From contig NZ_JAUDUY010000008.1 of NCBI RefSeq assembly GCF_030380815.1, forward strand, positions 29,607 through 93,606: a stretch of 64,000 nt of DNA. Reading direction: 5' to 3'. The number at the start of each line of letters is the position of its first letter. Within the stretch, counting starts at the first letter, position 1. The position numbers and the translations under genes were made by a program. This DNA is from Robiginitalea aurantiaca. Its GTDB lineage: Bacteria; Bacteroidota; Bacteroidia; Flavobacteriales; Flavobacteriaceae. The notes under the pieces were generated by a model. It saw only the letters and a list, made by a program, of their open reading frames with translations. It was not told where the DNA came from and made no database searches. Below, piece after piece: positions 1-8,339 of the stretch.

Positions 1-173
1 GCATTTCCGGTATTCTTAAATTCGAATACCCGAACTCCGTCGCTTCCTTTTTCAATTTCACCATAATCCACTGTATCCGTTGTGAATTCGATTTTAGCAA
101 CTTTCTCCTGGGCATTTACCCCCAGGGTCATAAGGCTGATAAAAAGTAGTACTGCCAGATTCTTCATAGTCAT
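1..173 (-). CDS. DUF1573 family exported protein (N-terminal fragment)
   Basis: The first 57 codons of a minus-strand gene cut by the left window edge. Translation starts MTMKNLAVLLFISLMTLG and continues into a cleavable signal peptide ending near NAQ; a second in-frame ATG at 167 is an alternative start. The mature part begins with a strand containing VDYGEIEKGSDGVRVFEF, the typical opening of DUF1573 domains (Ig-like/ASH-like fold, very common in Bacteroidota), in which a 'fake-out' beta-sandwich starts with FGxIxxG-like motifs. Function is unknown; the signal peptide places it in the periplasm or at the surface. It is divergent from valS, with its own good promoter at 191-222. Confidence 0.85.
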   Translation of the reverse strand, partial: MTMKNLAVLLFISLMTLGVNAQEKVAKIEFTTDTVDYGEIEKGSDGVRVFEFKNTGN

Positions 174-190
174 TGATTTTGGGTGAACTT

Positions 191-222
191 CAAATGTAAC
201 CAAAGCGGTTCCAACATCCAAA
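191..222 (-). promoter_or_regulatory. Bacteroidota promoter for the DUF1573 gene
   Basis: Reading the minus strand, TTTG (219-222) is followed after 20 nt by TACATTTG (191-198), matching the phylum consensus TTTG-N17-23-TAnnTTTG. It lies 18 nt before the start codon. Seen in sequence; activity inferred. Confidence 0.7.
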
Positions 223-227
223 ATTCT

Positions 228-257
228 TTTGTTATGTAGTAACGTTACTTATTTTTG
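228..257 (+). promoter_or_regulatory. Bacteroidota promoter for valS
   Basis: TTTG (228-231), 18 nt spacer, TATTTTTG (250-257) fits the -33/-7 consensus exactly. It would give valS a leader of about 95 nt. No obvious T-box or terminator is visible in that leader. It sits back-to-back with the DUF1573 promoter. Confidence 0.65.
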
Positions 258-357
258 TTTCGTATAAACTTATCCCTTCAAATTGGGGTTCTGAACGGTT
301 TTTAACATCTTTGCACCCTCTGGGACAAACCCCTTATTTCAAAAACCATACCACAAC

Positions 358-2988
358 ATGGATATCCCTTCAAAATACGATCCACAAAGCGTTGAGCAAA
401 AATGGTATTCACACTGGATGCAGCATGGGTATTTTTACTCAGAACCGGATCACCGCGAGCCCTATACCATTGTAATTCCCCCGCCCAATGTGACCGGGGT
501 GTTGCATATGGGGCATATGCTAAACAATACGCTTCAGGATGTCCTGATCCGCCGTGCGCGCATGCAGGGCCGCAATGCGTGTTGGGTGCCCGGAACGGAC
601 CATGCCTCCATAGCTACGGAAGCCAAGGTTGTGGCCAAGTTGGCAGCGGAGGGCGTTTCCAAAGCCTCCCTTACAAGGGAGGAGTTCCTTAATCACGCCT
701 GGGAGTGGACCCGGGAATACGGAGGTGTCATCCTGGAACAGCTCAAAAAACTGGGGTGTTCCTGTGACTGGAAACGCACCAAGTTTACGATGGACCCGGA
801 CATGGAGGCCTCGGTTATTTCTGTATTTGTCGATTTGTTCCGGCAGGGATTGATCTACAGGGGGTATCGGATGGTCAACTGGGATCCCCAGGCGAAAACC
901 ACCCTCTCCGATGAAGAGGTCCTCTACGAGGAAAAACAGGGTTTTCTGTATCATATCGCCTATCCGGTAGAAGGTTCAGACGAGAAAGTAGTTATTGCAA
1001 CAACCCGTCCCGAAACCCTGCTCGGTGACACAGCCGTATGTGTAAACCCGGAAGACGAAAGGTATGGACACCTGAAGGGTAAAAAGGTTCGCGTCCCTAT
1101 ATGTGATCGTGTCGTGCCTGTGATACAGGATTCGTATGTCACTATGGATTTTGGAACGGGATGCCTGAAGATTACCCCTGCCCACGATGAAAACGATTAC
1201 AAAATCGGACAGCAGCACGGCCTGGAAATCATCGATATTTTCAATTCTGATGCGACCCTGAATGAATATGGACTCCACTACAAGGGTATGGATCGGTTTC
1301 AGGCCCGGAAAGCCATGGTAAAAGAACTGGAAGCCGAGGGGTATCTCGTTAAGACAGAAGCATATACAAATAAAATCGGGACCTCTGAGCGCACCGGGGC
1401 CGTTATTGAACCCAGGCTGTCCGATCAGTGGTTTCTGAAAATGAAAGACCTGGCGCAACCCGCCATGGACGCTGTCCTGGAAAGTGGGGATGTCAGCCTG
1501 GTACCTTCAAAATTTGATAATACCTACAGGCACTGGATGGAAAACATCCGGGATTGGAATATTTCAAGGCAGCTTTGGTGGGGCCAGCGTATCCCGGCCT
1601 ATTATTACGGACCCGGAAAGAACCAGTTCGTGGTGGCCGCCACCGTTGAAGAGGCCATTGAATTATCCAGGGCGGAAAGTGGCAACCCCGAACTGCAACC
1701 AGCAGACCTTCGGCAGGACGAAGACGTACTGGATACCTGGTTTTCCTCCTGGTTATGGCCCATCAGTGTCTTTGGGGGCATTCTGGATCCGGAGAATGAA
1801 GAAGTCTCCTATTACTATCCGACAAGTGACCTGGTTACGGCCCCGGATATTTTGTTTTTCTGGGTAGCGCGAATGATTATGGCCGGCTACCATTTCCGTG
1901 GGGAGAAACCCTTTAAAACGGTTTATCTTACCGGATTGGTTCGTGATAAACAAAGGCGTAAAATGTCTAAATCCCTTGGGAATTCCCCTGACGCTTTGGA
2001 ACTTATCGCCCAGTACGGGGCAGATGGGGTCCGGGTTGGCCTTCTTCTCAGCGCGCCGGCTGGGAATGACCTGCTTTTTGAAGAGAGTCTCTGTCAACAG
2101 GGTAAGAACTTCTCCAATAAGGTTTGGAATGCGTTTCGCCTGGTCCAGGGCTGGGAAGTTGCTGCCCTTCCTCAACCCGAAGAGGCGCGTCTGGGAATTA
2201 AATGGTACAGGGCTCGTTTTATGAAAACCCTGGATGAAATTGAGGGCCATTACGCGAAATATCGGATATCAGATGCGCTGATGGCCACCTACAGGCTTAT
2301 CTGGGACGATTTTTGTTCCTGGTTGCTGGAGAGTGTAAAACCCGCCTATGGGGCTCCAATAGACCGCACTACCTATGAAGAGGTTATTGCGATTTTTGAG
2401 GACAATCTGAAGTTGTTGCATCCTTTTATGCCCTTCCTCAGCGAGGAAATCTGGCAACTTATGGCCGAGCGAAAACCGGAGGAGGCCCTGATCGTAGCTC
2501 CGTGGCCTGAGCAGGCTTCGTTCTCCCAGGAGCTGCTGGATGCGTTTGATTTTGCACGGGAGGTCATCTCAGGGGTTCGGACGATTCGAAAGGAGAAGCA
2601 AATCCCTTTTCGCGAAGGTGTGAGCCTCTACGTTTTGAATGAAGAAAAAACAGACCCTGAATGGGATGTGTTAATTCGCAAACTGACCAACACCACAGAA
2701 ATCCATTATACGGATCAGGCTCCGGAAGGGGCGCTTTCGTTTCGGGTTAAAAGCAACGAGTACTACCTGCCTTTGGAAGGTGTAGTCGACCTGGGATCGG
2801 AAATCGAGAAAATTGAGGAGGAACTCAGCTATACACGGGGCTTCCTGACATCTGTACAGAAAAAACTCTCCAACAAGCGCTTCGTGGAAAACGCCCCGGA
2901 AAAAGTGGTTGCCCTGGAACAGAAGAAAGCCGCCGACGCCCAGGCCAGGATAGAAACCCTGGAAAAAAGCCTGGCGAACCTGAAATAG
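358..2988 (+). CDS. valS: valine--tRNA ligase
   Basis: Cytoplasmic class I aminoacyl-tRNA synthetase charging tRNA-Val; 876 residues, the usual length. The HIGH signature is HMGH at residues 50-53 after the PPPNVTG lead-in, and the KMSKS loop is at 535-539 (RRKMSKSLGN). The editing domain (CP1) carries the TTRPETLLGD and DEND motifs around residues 218-280. An anticodon-binding domain follows, and the C-terminal 65 residues are a charged coiled coil typical of ValRS that contacts the tRNA. The first ATG of the open frame fits the alignment start. It is apparently monocistronic: own promoter upstream, intrinsic terminator downstream at about 3063-3092. Confidence 0.97.
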   Translation: MDIPSKYDPQSVEQKWYSHWMQHGYFYSEPDHREPYTIVIPPPNVTGVLHMGHMLNNTLQDVLIRRARMQGRNACWVPGTDHASIATEAKVVAKLAAEGVSKASLTREEFLNHAWEWTREYGGVILEQLKKLGCSCDWKRTKFTMDPDMEASVISVFVDLFRQGLIYRGYRMVNWDPQAKTTLSDEEVLYEEKQGFLYHIAYPVEGSDEKVVIATTRPETLLGDTAVCVNPEDERYGHLKGKKVRVPICDRVVPVIQDSYVTMDFGTGCLKITPAHDENDYKIGQQHGLEIIDIFNSDATLNEYGLHYKGMDRFQARKAMVKELEAEGYLVKTEAYTNKIGTSERTGAVIEPRLSDQWFLKMKDLAQPAMDAVLESGDVSLVPSKFDNTYRHWMENIRDWNISRQLWWGQRIPAYYYGPGKNQFVVAATVEEAIELSRAESGNPELQPADLRQDEDVLDTWFSSWLWPISVFGGILDPENEEVSYYYPTSDLVTAPDILFFWVARMIMAGYHFRGEKPFKTVYLTGLVRDKQRRKMSKSLGNSPDALELIAQYGADGVRVGLLLSAPAGNDLLFEESLCQQGKNFSNKVWNAFRLVQGWEVAALPQPEEARLGIKWYRARFMKTLDEIEGHYAKYRISDALMATYRLIWDDFCSWLLESVKPAYGAPIDRTTYEEVIAIFEDNLKLLHPFMPFLSEEIWQLMAERKPEEALIVAPWPEQASFSQELLDAFDFAREVISGVRTIRKEKQIPFREGVSLYVLNEEKTDPEWDVLIRKLTNTTEIHYTDQAPEGALSFRVKSNEYYLPLEGVVDLGSEIEKIEEELSYTRGFLTSVQKKLSNKRFVENAPEKVVALEQKKAADAQARIETLEKSLANLK

Positions 2989-3062
2989 CTGGTTGCCCCC
3001 TTCGATTCGGAAAAATGGGGTATGGTCCTTTGGTGAAGCGCAGGCAAAAGAGCTCTGGAATT

Positions 3063-3092
3063 AAAAAAGCCAGTCCTGAGACTGGCTTTTAA
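3063..3092 (+). terminator. intrinsic terminator after valS
   Basis: Stem AAGCCAGTC (3067-3075) pairs with GACTGGCTT (3080-3088) around a CTGA loop and runs into T residues; the A/T flanks would also allow action on the opposite strand. Confidence 0.75.
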
Positions 3093-3267
3093 AAGAATTA
3101 ACTAAACGTTTCGACCATAGATAAAGCTGTACCTTTATCACTGCTAAAATACCTCAAAGAACCGGACGGGGGGATTAGCTGAAATCAAATAAGGTTAATA
3201 AAAGATTAATCTGTTTAAGAAGGGGTTAATTCCCTGGTTTTGGTGAGAATCATTCCTTTTTTGCACT

Positions 3268-4545
3268 ATGGCCCGCAAGCGAGTTTTCTTCATAGCCCTC
3301 TTTGTTATTTCCATTATCGGACTCGCCATCGTGCAGTATCGCTATCTCAAGATTGGCCTGAACCTGGCACGTGTACAATTCAGTCAGAAAATAGCTCTGG
3401 TAGGGGCAGACATACAGAAAGACTTCTACGGACGGAACCAACTTACTTTCCTATTGGCCAATGCCATGGAACGAGACACGAGTTTTTTTAGAACCGAACC
3501 TGCCGAACTCGAGGACGCTTCCAGGTATTTCCTGGAGGACTATCTGCGGGAGCGGCTGGTGGACCACGAGATCGACAGGGAGTTCAGTTTTGCCCTTAAG
3601 GCCAGGGATAGTAGTTATTACCTGCGATCGGCGCGCAAACAAAGGCAGGAGGAGAAGGACTATTTGTACCCTATTGAGCTGAGAGGGTACCTGGCAGACC
3701 GACTTGAAAAGCGTATGGTCCTTCAGCTTGAATTCCAGAACCTCGACCGGTATTTTCTTTCACAACTCAATGGCCTCACCCTGCCAAGCCTCCTGTTCCT
3801 ATTGGGGATTCTCGGAGTGGTATTATGGGTTTTGCGCACGTACTACTGGCAGCGCAAAGTAATTACCACGACCAATGAATTCATCAATAATCTTACGCAT
3901 GAATTGCGCACGCCTGTTTTCTCGATCAGTTTGGCGACCAAAATCCTCGACTCAAAACTCGGGGCAGATGAAAAAGAATTTACGGGACGCATCCTGGATG
4001 AGACCAAAAAATTGAGCACACATATCGACAAGGTGCTCGAATTGGGTTCGTTAGAACACGGACGGACCGTAATTGAAAAGAAGCGCATGGATTTCAGGCC
4101 TTCTCTGGAACGCTTGTGTGCCGATTTCAGGGCCCTGTGCCAGCTGGAAGAACGGGTATTTACCTATGATCTGGATCCGGGACCTTACCAGATGAATGCT
4201 TCGGTTTTCCACCTTGAGAACGCCATTAATAATCTTCTGGATAACGCCCGGAAATACGGCGGAGATGCGCCGATCAGCCTTTCTGCCACAAAACAAAAGA
4301 AGTACCTTGAGATACAGGTGCGCAACGGTGGAACTCCCATCCCTGCAGAGGCTTTGAATGAAATTTTCAAGAAATACTACCGCCTCCCTGTTGGTGATCG
4401 ACAAAAGGTACGCGGATATGGATTGGGCCTGAGTTATGTCCGCACGGTTGCCGAAATGCACCATGGGAAAGTTTCAGCGTTAAGCGATACTGCAAAAGGA
4501 ACCGTTTTACGGTTTGTTGTACCTTTAGAATCCAATGAATCATAA
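3268..4545 (+). CDS. membrane sensor histidine kinase
   Basis: 425-residue inner-membrane kinase. Two transmembrane helices (about 6-24 and 172-190) flank an extracytoplasmic sensor segment of about 145 residues without a recognisable fold. The dimerisation/phosphoacceptor box NNLTHELRTPVFSI holds the phosphorylated His at 211. The HATPase_c domain has the N box (NAINNLLDNARKYGG, around 315) and G box (GYGLGLSYVRTVAEM, around 385). There is no HAMP or PAS domain: the second helix runs directly into the HisKA helix, as is common in Bacteroidota orthologues. It overlaps the response regulator gene by 11 bp, so the pair is translationally coupled. The signal is unknown; no target gene is identifiable from context. 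Confidence 0.93.
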   Translation: MARKRVFFIALFVISIIGLAIVQYRYLKIGLNLARVQFSQKIALVGADIQKDFYGRNQLTFLLANAMERDTSFFRTEPAELEDASRYFLEDYLRERLVDHEIDREFSFALKARDSSYYLRSARKQRQEEKDYLYPIELRGYLADRLEKRMVLQLEFQNLDRYFLSQLNGLTLPSLLFLLGILGVVLWVLRTYYWQRKVITTTNEFINNLTHELRTPVFSISLATKILDSKLGADEKEFTGRILDETKKLSTHIDKVLELGSLEHGRTVIEKKRMDFRPSLERLCADFRALCQLEERVFTYDLDPGPYQMNASVFHLENAINNLLDNARKYGGDAPISLSATKQKKYLEIQVRNGGTPIPAEALNEIFKKYYRLPVGDRQKVRGYGLGLSYVRTVAEMHHGKVSALSDTAKGTVLRFVVPLESNES

Positions 4546-5239
4546 GATGTATACGCTTCTTTTGGTGGAAGATGATGCCTCTCTGGGCTACCTCCTTTCA
4601 GAATACCTGAAAATGAAGGGTATGGAACTCATTTGGGTTCAAAAGGCCTCTGAAGTCATTCCCTTGCTGGAACAACGGGGATTCGACCTTCTGATCCTCG
4701 ATGTGATGATGCCTGAAATGGATGGCTTTACGTTAGGGGCCGAAATTCACCAGCGCTATCCGGAGATCCCTTTTTTGTTCCTCACGGCAAAATCCATGAA
4801 GATCGATGTATTGAAAGGGTTTTCAGTAGGGGCTGTGGACTACCTTAAAAAACCCATTGATGAAGAGGAACTGGTGGTTCGGATAGAAACCCTGCTGTCC
4901 CGTCTGGGCAGTCAGGAGCCGGATGAGGTTTCCCGTACAAGTCTCGGCCGGTATGTCTATGACCCTCAAAATCAGTGCTTATACCTTGATAAAGAGGAGC
5001 TTTCACTTACCACCCGCGAGAATGAATTGCTTTCATATCTGGTCAGGCACCAGAACCGGCTGTGCTCCCATTCGGACATCCTAAAACGCCTGTGGGGTCG
5101 GAATGACTACTTCAACCGTAAAAGTCTTAATGTGTTTATTACGCGGCTTAGAAAACTTCTTGAAAAGGATCCGGAATTGCGTATCGAGAATGTCCATGGG
5201 CAGGGGTTTATTCTGAGGATGCCTGTGCAGCCAAAATAA
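4535..5239 (+). CDS. OmpR-family response regulator
   Basis: 234-residue DNA-binding response regulator. The receiver domain has acidic residues E12-D13-D14, phosphoacceptor Asp56 (LLILDVMMPEMDGF), Thr84 and Lys106 (LKKP). The C-terminal half is a winged helix with TTRENELLSYLVRH and the recognition-helix region NRKSLNVFITRLRKLL, ending GQGFIL as in OmpR/PhoB proteins. It is the partner of the kinase just upstream, which it overlaps by 11 bp. A second ATG at 4547 (MYTLLLVEDD) is as likely a start and would leave a 1-nt gap instead. Confidence 0.94.
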   Translation: MNHKMYTLLLVEDDASLGYLLSEYLKMKGMELIWVQKASEVIPLLEQRGFDLLILDVMMPEMDGFTLGAEIHQRYPEIPFLFLTAKSMKIDVLKGFSVGAVDYLKKPIDEEELVVRIETLLSRLGSQEPDEVSRTSLGRYVYDPQNQCLYLDKEELSLTTRENELLSYLVRHQNRLCSHSDILKRLWGRNDYFNRKSLNVFITRLRKLLEKDPELRIENVHGQGFILRMPVQPK

Positions 5240-5258
5240 GATGTGTCTTTAGTTTTCG

Positions 5259-5266
5259 TATTTTTG
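5259..5266 (+). promoter_or_regulatory. -7 element upstream of the LRR lipoprotein
   Basis: TATTTTTG matches TAnnTTTG and lies 15 nt before the ATG at 5282. No TTTG is found at the -33 position. Its location supports choosing the ATG at 5282 rather than one further upstream. Confidence 0.5.
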
Positions 5267-5281
5267 CACCTAAAAAATAAG

Positions 5282-5944
5282 ATGAAAAACATTTGCTTTA
5301 GCGGTCTGATACTCCTGGGACTCCTGGGAACCGCATGTAATTCAGATTCCGATTCGGATACAGATCCTCCGGTTGTACTACCACCCATCGAGGTCCGCAC
5401 CGAAATTCCCGATAGTAATTTTGAGGCTGCCCTGGTGGCCCTGGACCTGGATGACGAAGTCGATGGATCCGTCCTTACCTCCCGAATTGTGGGCATAACC
5501 CGCCTTGACGTGGAAGCAGAAGGAATCTCAGACCTGAGCGGGATTGAGGATTTCGCGGCGTTGATAGATCTCAATGTCAGGAGCAACGAACTGGTAAGCC
5601 TGGATGTAGCGTCAAATTCAGAGCTCCTTTTTGTTTGGGCGGAGAACAATGAACTCACAAGCCTGAACCTGGGTGCCAACCAGAATATTGAAAAGGTCGG
5701 AGCTTCAGGAAACAACCTGACCGGGCTTACGGTTACGGAGTACTCCACCCTCCAATTGCTGGATTTGGCCAATAACAGTATTGAAGCTATGGATGTCTCT
5801 ACCTTGCCCCTACCTACATTCAATGAGTTTGCCATTCAAGGGAACCCCCTGACCTGCATATTGGTAAGTCCGGAACAATTTGAAGCTATTCCTCCATCAT
5901 GGTCGAAAGATGAAGAGGATACCTGGTCGCTGGACTGCGAGTAG
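5282..5944 (+). CDS. leucine-rich-repeat lipoprotein
   Basis: 220 residues. The start was chosen at MKNICFSGLILLGLLGTAC, a lipoprotein signal peptide with the lipobox Cys followed by an acidic, Ser/Asp-rich tether (NSDSDSDTD). Such acidic stretches right after the Cys resemble the lipoprotein export signal that sends Bacteroidota lipoproteins to the cell surface. The body (about 45-200) is a small leucine-rich-repeat solenoid: repeats of the type L..L.v..N..L..L.l with NNELTSLNL and NNLTGLTV. It ends with a capping Cys (NPLTCI). Role unknown, probably protein or glycan binding. It follows the two-component pair by 42 bp but has its own -7 box. Confidence 0.85.
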   Translation: MKNICFSGLILLGLLGTACNSDSDSDTDPPVVLPPIEVRTEIPDSNFEAALVALDLDDEVDGSVLTSRIVGITRLDVEAEGISDLSGIEDFAALIDLNVRSNELVSLDVASNSELLFVWAENNELTSLNLGANQNIEKVGASGNNLTGLTVTEYSTLQLLDLANNSIEAMDVSTLPLPTFNEFAIQGNPLTCILVSPEQFEAIPPSWSKDEEDTWSLDCE

Positions 5945-6005
5945 GCTTTTAAGTATCCCCTGGTGTCCCGGCTGAAGGTGTTTGCCTAAAGAAGGGAAAA
6001 TAAAT

Positions 6006-6043
6006 AAAAAAAGCTACCCAATAGGAGTTGGGTAGCTTTTTTT
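6006..6043. terminator. bidirectional intrinsic terminator
   Basis: Perfect 10-bp stem AGCTACCCAA (6012-6021) / TTGGGTAGCT (6028-6037) with a 6-nt loop, flanked by A-run on the left and T-run on the right. It lies between convergent genes (LRR lipoprotein + and DUF3604 -) and can stop both. Confidence 0.88.
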
Positions 6044-6110
6044 ATCCTTACGTCCTAACCCGGGGCCTTCGTAAAGTAGGCAGGCCCCCGGCGGGATCAG
6101 GCTCAATATA

Positions 6111-8042
6111 TCAGTTCGGGGAATACCATATGGGGGAGGTATACGCCCTTTCACGGGTTGTCATTTTAGCTGCTTTTGGCATGGTTACACCATAATTTTT
6201 AGCGTCAAATGCGGTCCATCTTGGGGTTGGGATCTCCATCACCCTGGCGTAATACACAGCAGGCATTCCAGGATCGAAATCGGGATCTTTCCAGACGCCT
6301 ATGAGTTCCGGGTCCCCAATGGTATTGGTCCATGTGGCTTCTTGTACGTTAACCGTATTGCCCACATCCGGGAGCTTTCCATCGCGCCCTGGCTTGCGTT
6401 TTTCTGCATCGCCCCAAACGACATCGTAGACCTTTTCATTTCTCTCGCCTGCCGAGTCCACCCAGCCTTTGACGATCTGTATGCGATCGAGGTTTCCGGA
6501 TAGGGGGTCTTTACGCGCAGCGACCAGGAATGTAGGTGCTGATTTGGCGTTGGGGGCAGCAGGCAGGTCGGCGCCCATGGGAACTCCTTTAACATAACCG
6601 ACATCTGCCGGGAGTCTGTTGTTGGCATCGCTTGCAACAAAATTCCAGCCGCCAAAGAACCTTACGGTCATACGCGGGCCGGTTGTGGCGTAGGTTTCCT
6701 TGCGCATCATCGCATCAAAAAGCGCCTCTCGGGTATTCTCCTCTGCCCATACCGCAGCAAGGCCGGAGGCAACCATATCCCAGCTTTCATAATTCCCATT
6801 ATCGGTTTTTGCCATCGGGTGCTCAAAACGAAGTGCATTGGGCTCTGTACCTGAGTGCTTGCCGAAGAAATTGTCTTCTTGTGTAGTGGCCAGACCGGTA
6901 TGGCTGTCTGTGGAGCCAATCATCCCAAACTTGTATGGATTTGTCCCCAATTTCTTTTCCAGTTGTAATCCTGTCTGTAAAGCAGTCCGGGCGTATTCGT
7001 ACTGAAGCATGTCGTCCGTTTTTTTAACGGAAAGATCCAAATTCCCCTGATCCCAGGTCTCGTAATCCGCGAATTCATCGTTTGGGGAGAGAAATGCGTG
7101 GGCCTCCCCATCTCCCTTTATTTGCGTCGCTTCGTAGAGTGGCTCCCATTTTGCCCTGTTGTCCGCATAGGTCTTATCCAGGGGTTTTCCGGTAAAAGAA
7201 TCCACAATCGGGAACATGATCCCGTTGCTCAGGTTACCATTATGGGCAATTGCCAGTACATTTCCCCCCGATTTGTTTTCGTATTGTTCCATCCAATTCC
7301 ACAAATCGACCGGGTTATCACTTCCCTGTGGCCTTAAAGTTGTATAGGGTAGGGCCATATTGGCCTTCTGACCCCCATCGCGATATACAACTACTCTGTG
7401 CAGGTTATTTCCAGCGGTATTGGACGTCCATTCAAATCCGATAAAGGCTGTGAAGATACCCGGCCTGTTGTTGGCTTCTGCCGCTTCAATGGTCTCTTCC
7501 CAGGCGGATTGATAAGCAGGGTCTCCGGGCCGGGACTCCAGTGCTGGAGGAAAGGTTCCCTGAGAGAAGCCCTCAATTACCTCTACGGCAACCTGTACGC
7601 CTTCCTGTCCACCTTTCCGAACCATTTCGTACCATCGTTTACCGGTGGGGTCTTTCAGCATTTCGGCGTCCCCGGCATAAAGCCTGGGGAAGAATCCCAT
7701 ATTATCTGAATGGTCGGCAACGACCAGGAAATCCAGGGGTCTGGAAAGTTTTACGGGAAGTCCTGTCGAGGAAACGAGCTCCGCTCCTGCGGCAAATCGG
7801 AAGGCATCATCCGGTTTCAGCCGGGCGCCGAAAGCCCCGGCGTCCATGGACATCCCCGTATGCAGGTGGGTATCCCCAAAGTACACGCCAGTCGGGAAAT
7901 TCCGGCCGGCGTATGGGGAATAATTATCGATTTTCTTTTGTGGAAGGTCGTCCTTGTCCGGAGTGGGTAGTCCGGGAGAATGCTGGGCGAAAAGCCCTCC
8001 GGATAGTACCATTGTAATAGCTAGGAAAAAGGTTGTTTTCAT
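6111..8042 (-). CDS. DUF3604 domain-containing exported protein
   Basis: 643 residues with a clear signal peptide (cleavage near LFAQ, residue 20). The mature protein matches the DUF3604 family: YFGDTHLHTGMSMDAG (D57, H59, H61) near the N-terminus, VVADHSDNMGFFP, FIGFEWTS, and a closing TSPIWYSP. The His/Asp pattern resembles the metal-binding sites of PHP-type phosphoesterases, so a periplasmic metal-dependent hydrolase is plausible, but the substrate is not known. It stands alone, divergent from the fatty-acid-hydroxylase gene and convergent with the LRR gene. Confidence 0.88.
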   Translation of the reverse strand: MKTTFFLAITMVLSGGLFAQHSPGLPTPDKDDLPQKKIDNYSPYAGRNFPTGVYFGDTHLHTGMSMDAGAFGARLKPDDAFRFAAGAELVSSTGLPVKLSRPLDFLVVADHSDNMGFFPRLYAGDAEMLKDPTGKRWYEMVRKGGQEGVQVAVEVIEGFSQGTFPPALESRPGDPAYQSAWEETIEAAEANNRPGIFTAFIGFEWTSNTAGNNLHRVVVYRDGGQKANMALPYTTLRPQGSDNPVDLWNWMEQYENKSGGNVLAIAHNGNLSNGIMFPIVDSFTGKPLDKTYADNRAKWEPLYEATQIKGDGEAHAFLSPNDEFADYETWDQGNLDLSVKKTDDMLQYEYARTALQTGLQLEKKLGTNPYKFGMIGSTDSHTGLATTQEDNFFGKHSGTEPNALRFEHPMAKTDNGNYESWDMVASGLAAVWAEENTREALFDAMMRKETYATTGPRMTVRFFGGWNFVASDANNRLPADVGYVKGVPMGADLPAAPNAKSAPTFLVAARKDPLSGNLDRIQIVKGWVDSAGERNEKVYDVVWGDAEKRKPGRDGKLPDVGNTVNVQEATWTNTIGDPELIGVWKDPDFDPGMPAVYYARVMEIPTPRWTAFDAKNYGVTMPKAAKMTTRERAYTSPIWYSPN

Positions 8043-8314
8043 GAGTCTTAATTCTGACCCCTTAAGGTACGAAATAAGGGCCGATTTTTTGGAGTTTAGG
8101 AGGTTTTATTCTCCAATTTAAAGCTTGTTTAATTAGTTTATTACCGACTATTAATGAGGCTTCTCTTATGTCGGCTAGGTAAAATTTGTCCGCCGTACGG
8201 AAAAAAAATGTAGTTCCATCCGTCCCTGAGTGTACCCGGAAATGGAATGATGCAAAAAAAGATTTTCCGGAACGTCGCCTATTCAGGCATAGGTGATAAA
8301 TACATCGGTTTTAG

Positions 8315-8322
8315 TATTTTTG
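8315..8322 (+). promoter_or_regulatory. -7 element of the hydroxylase gene
   Basis: TATTTTTG, 17 nt before the ATG at 8340; no clear TTTG at -33. The rest of the 297-bp divergent intergenic region (8043-8339) shows nothing I can name. Confidence 0.45.
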
Positions 8323-8339
8323 AGTGATACTTTGCACCC

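Noticed and set aside
258..357. T-box or other aminoacyl-tRNA-sensing leader for valS
   Set aside because: About 95 nt of leader without T-box sequence, specifier loop or terminator.
5107..5835. 242-codon minus-strand open frame over the response regulator end and LRR gene
   Set aside because: Serine-rich low-complexity translation typical of antisense; both plus-strand genes are convincing.
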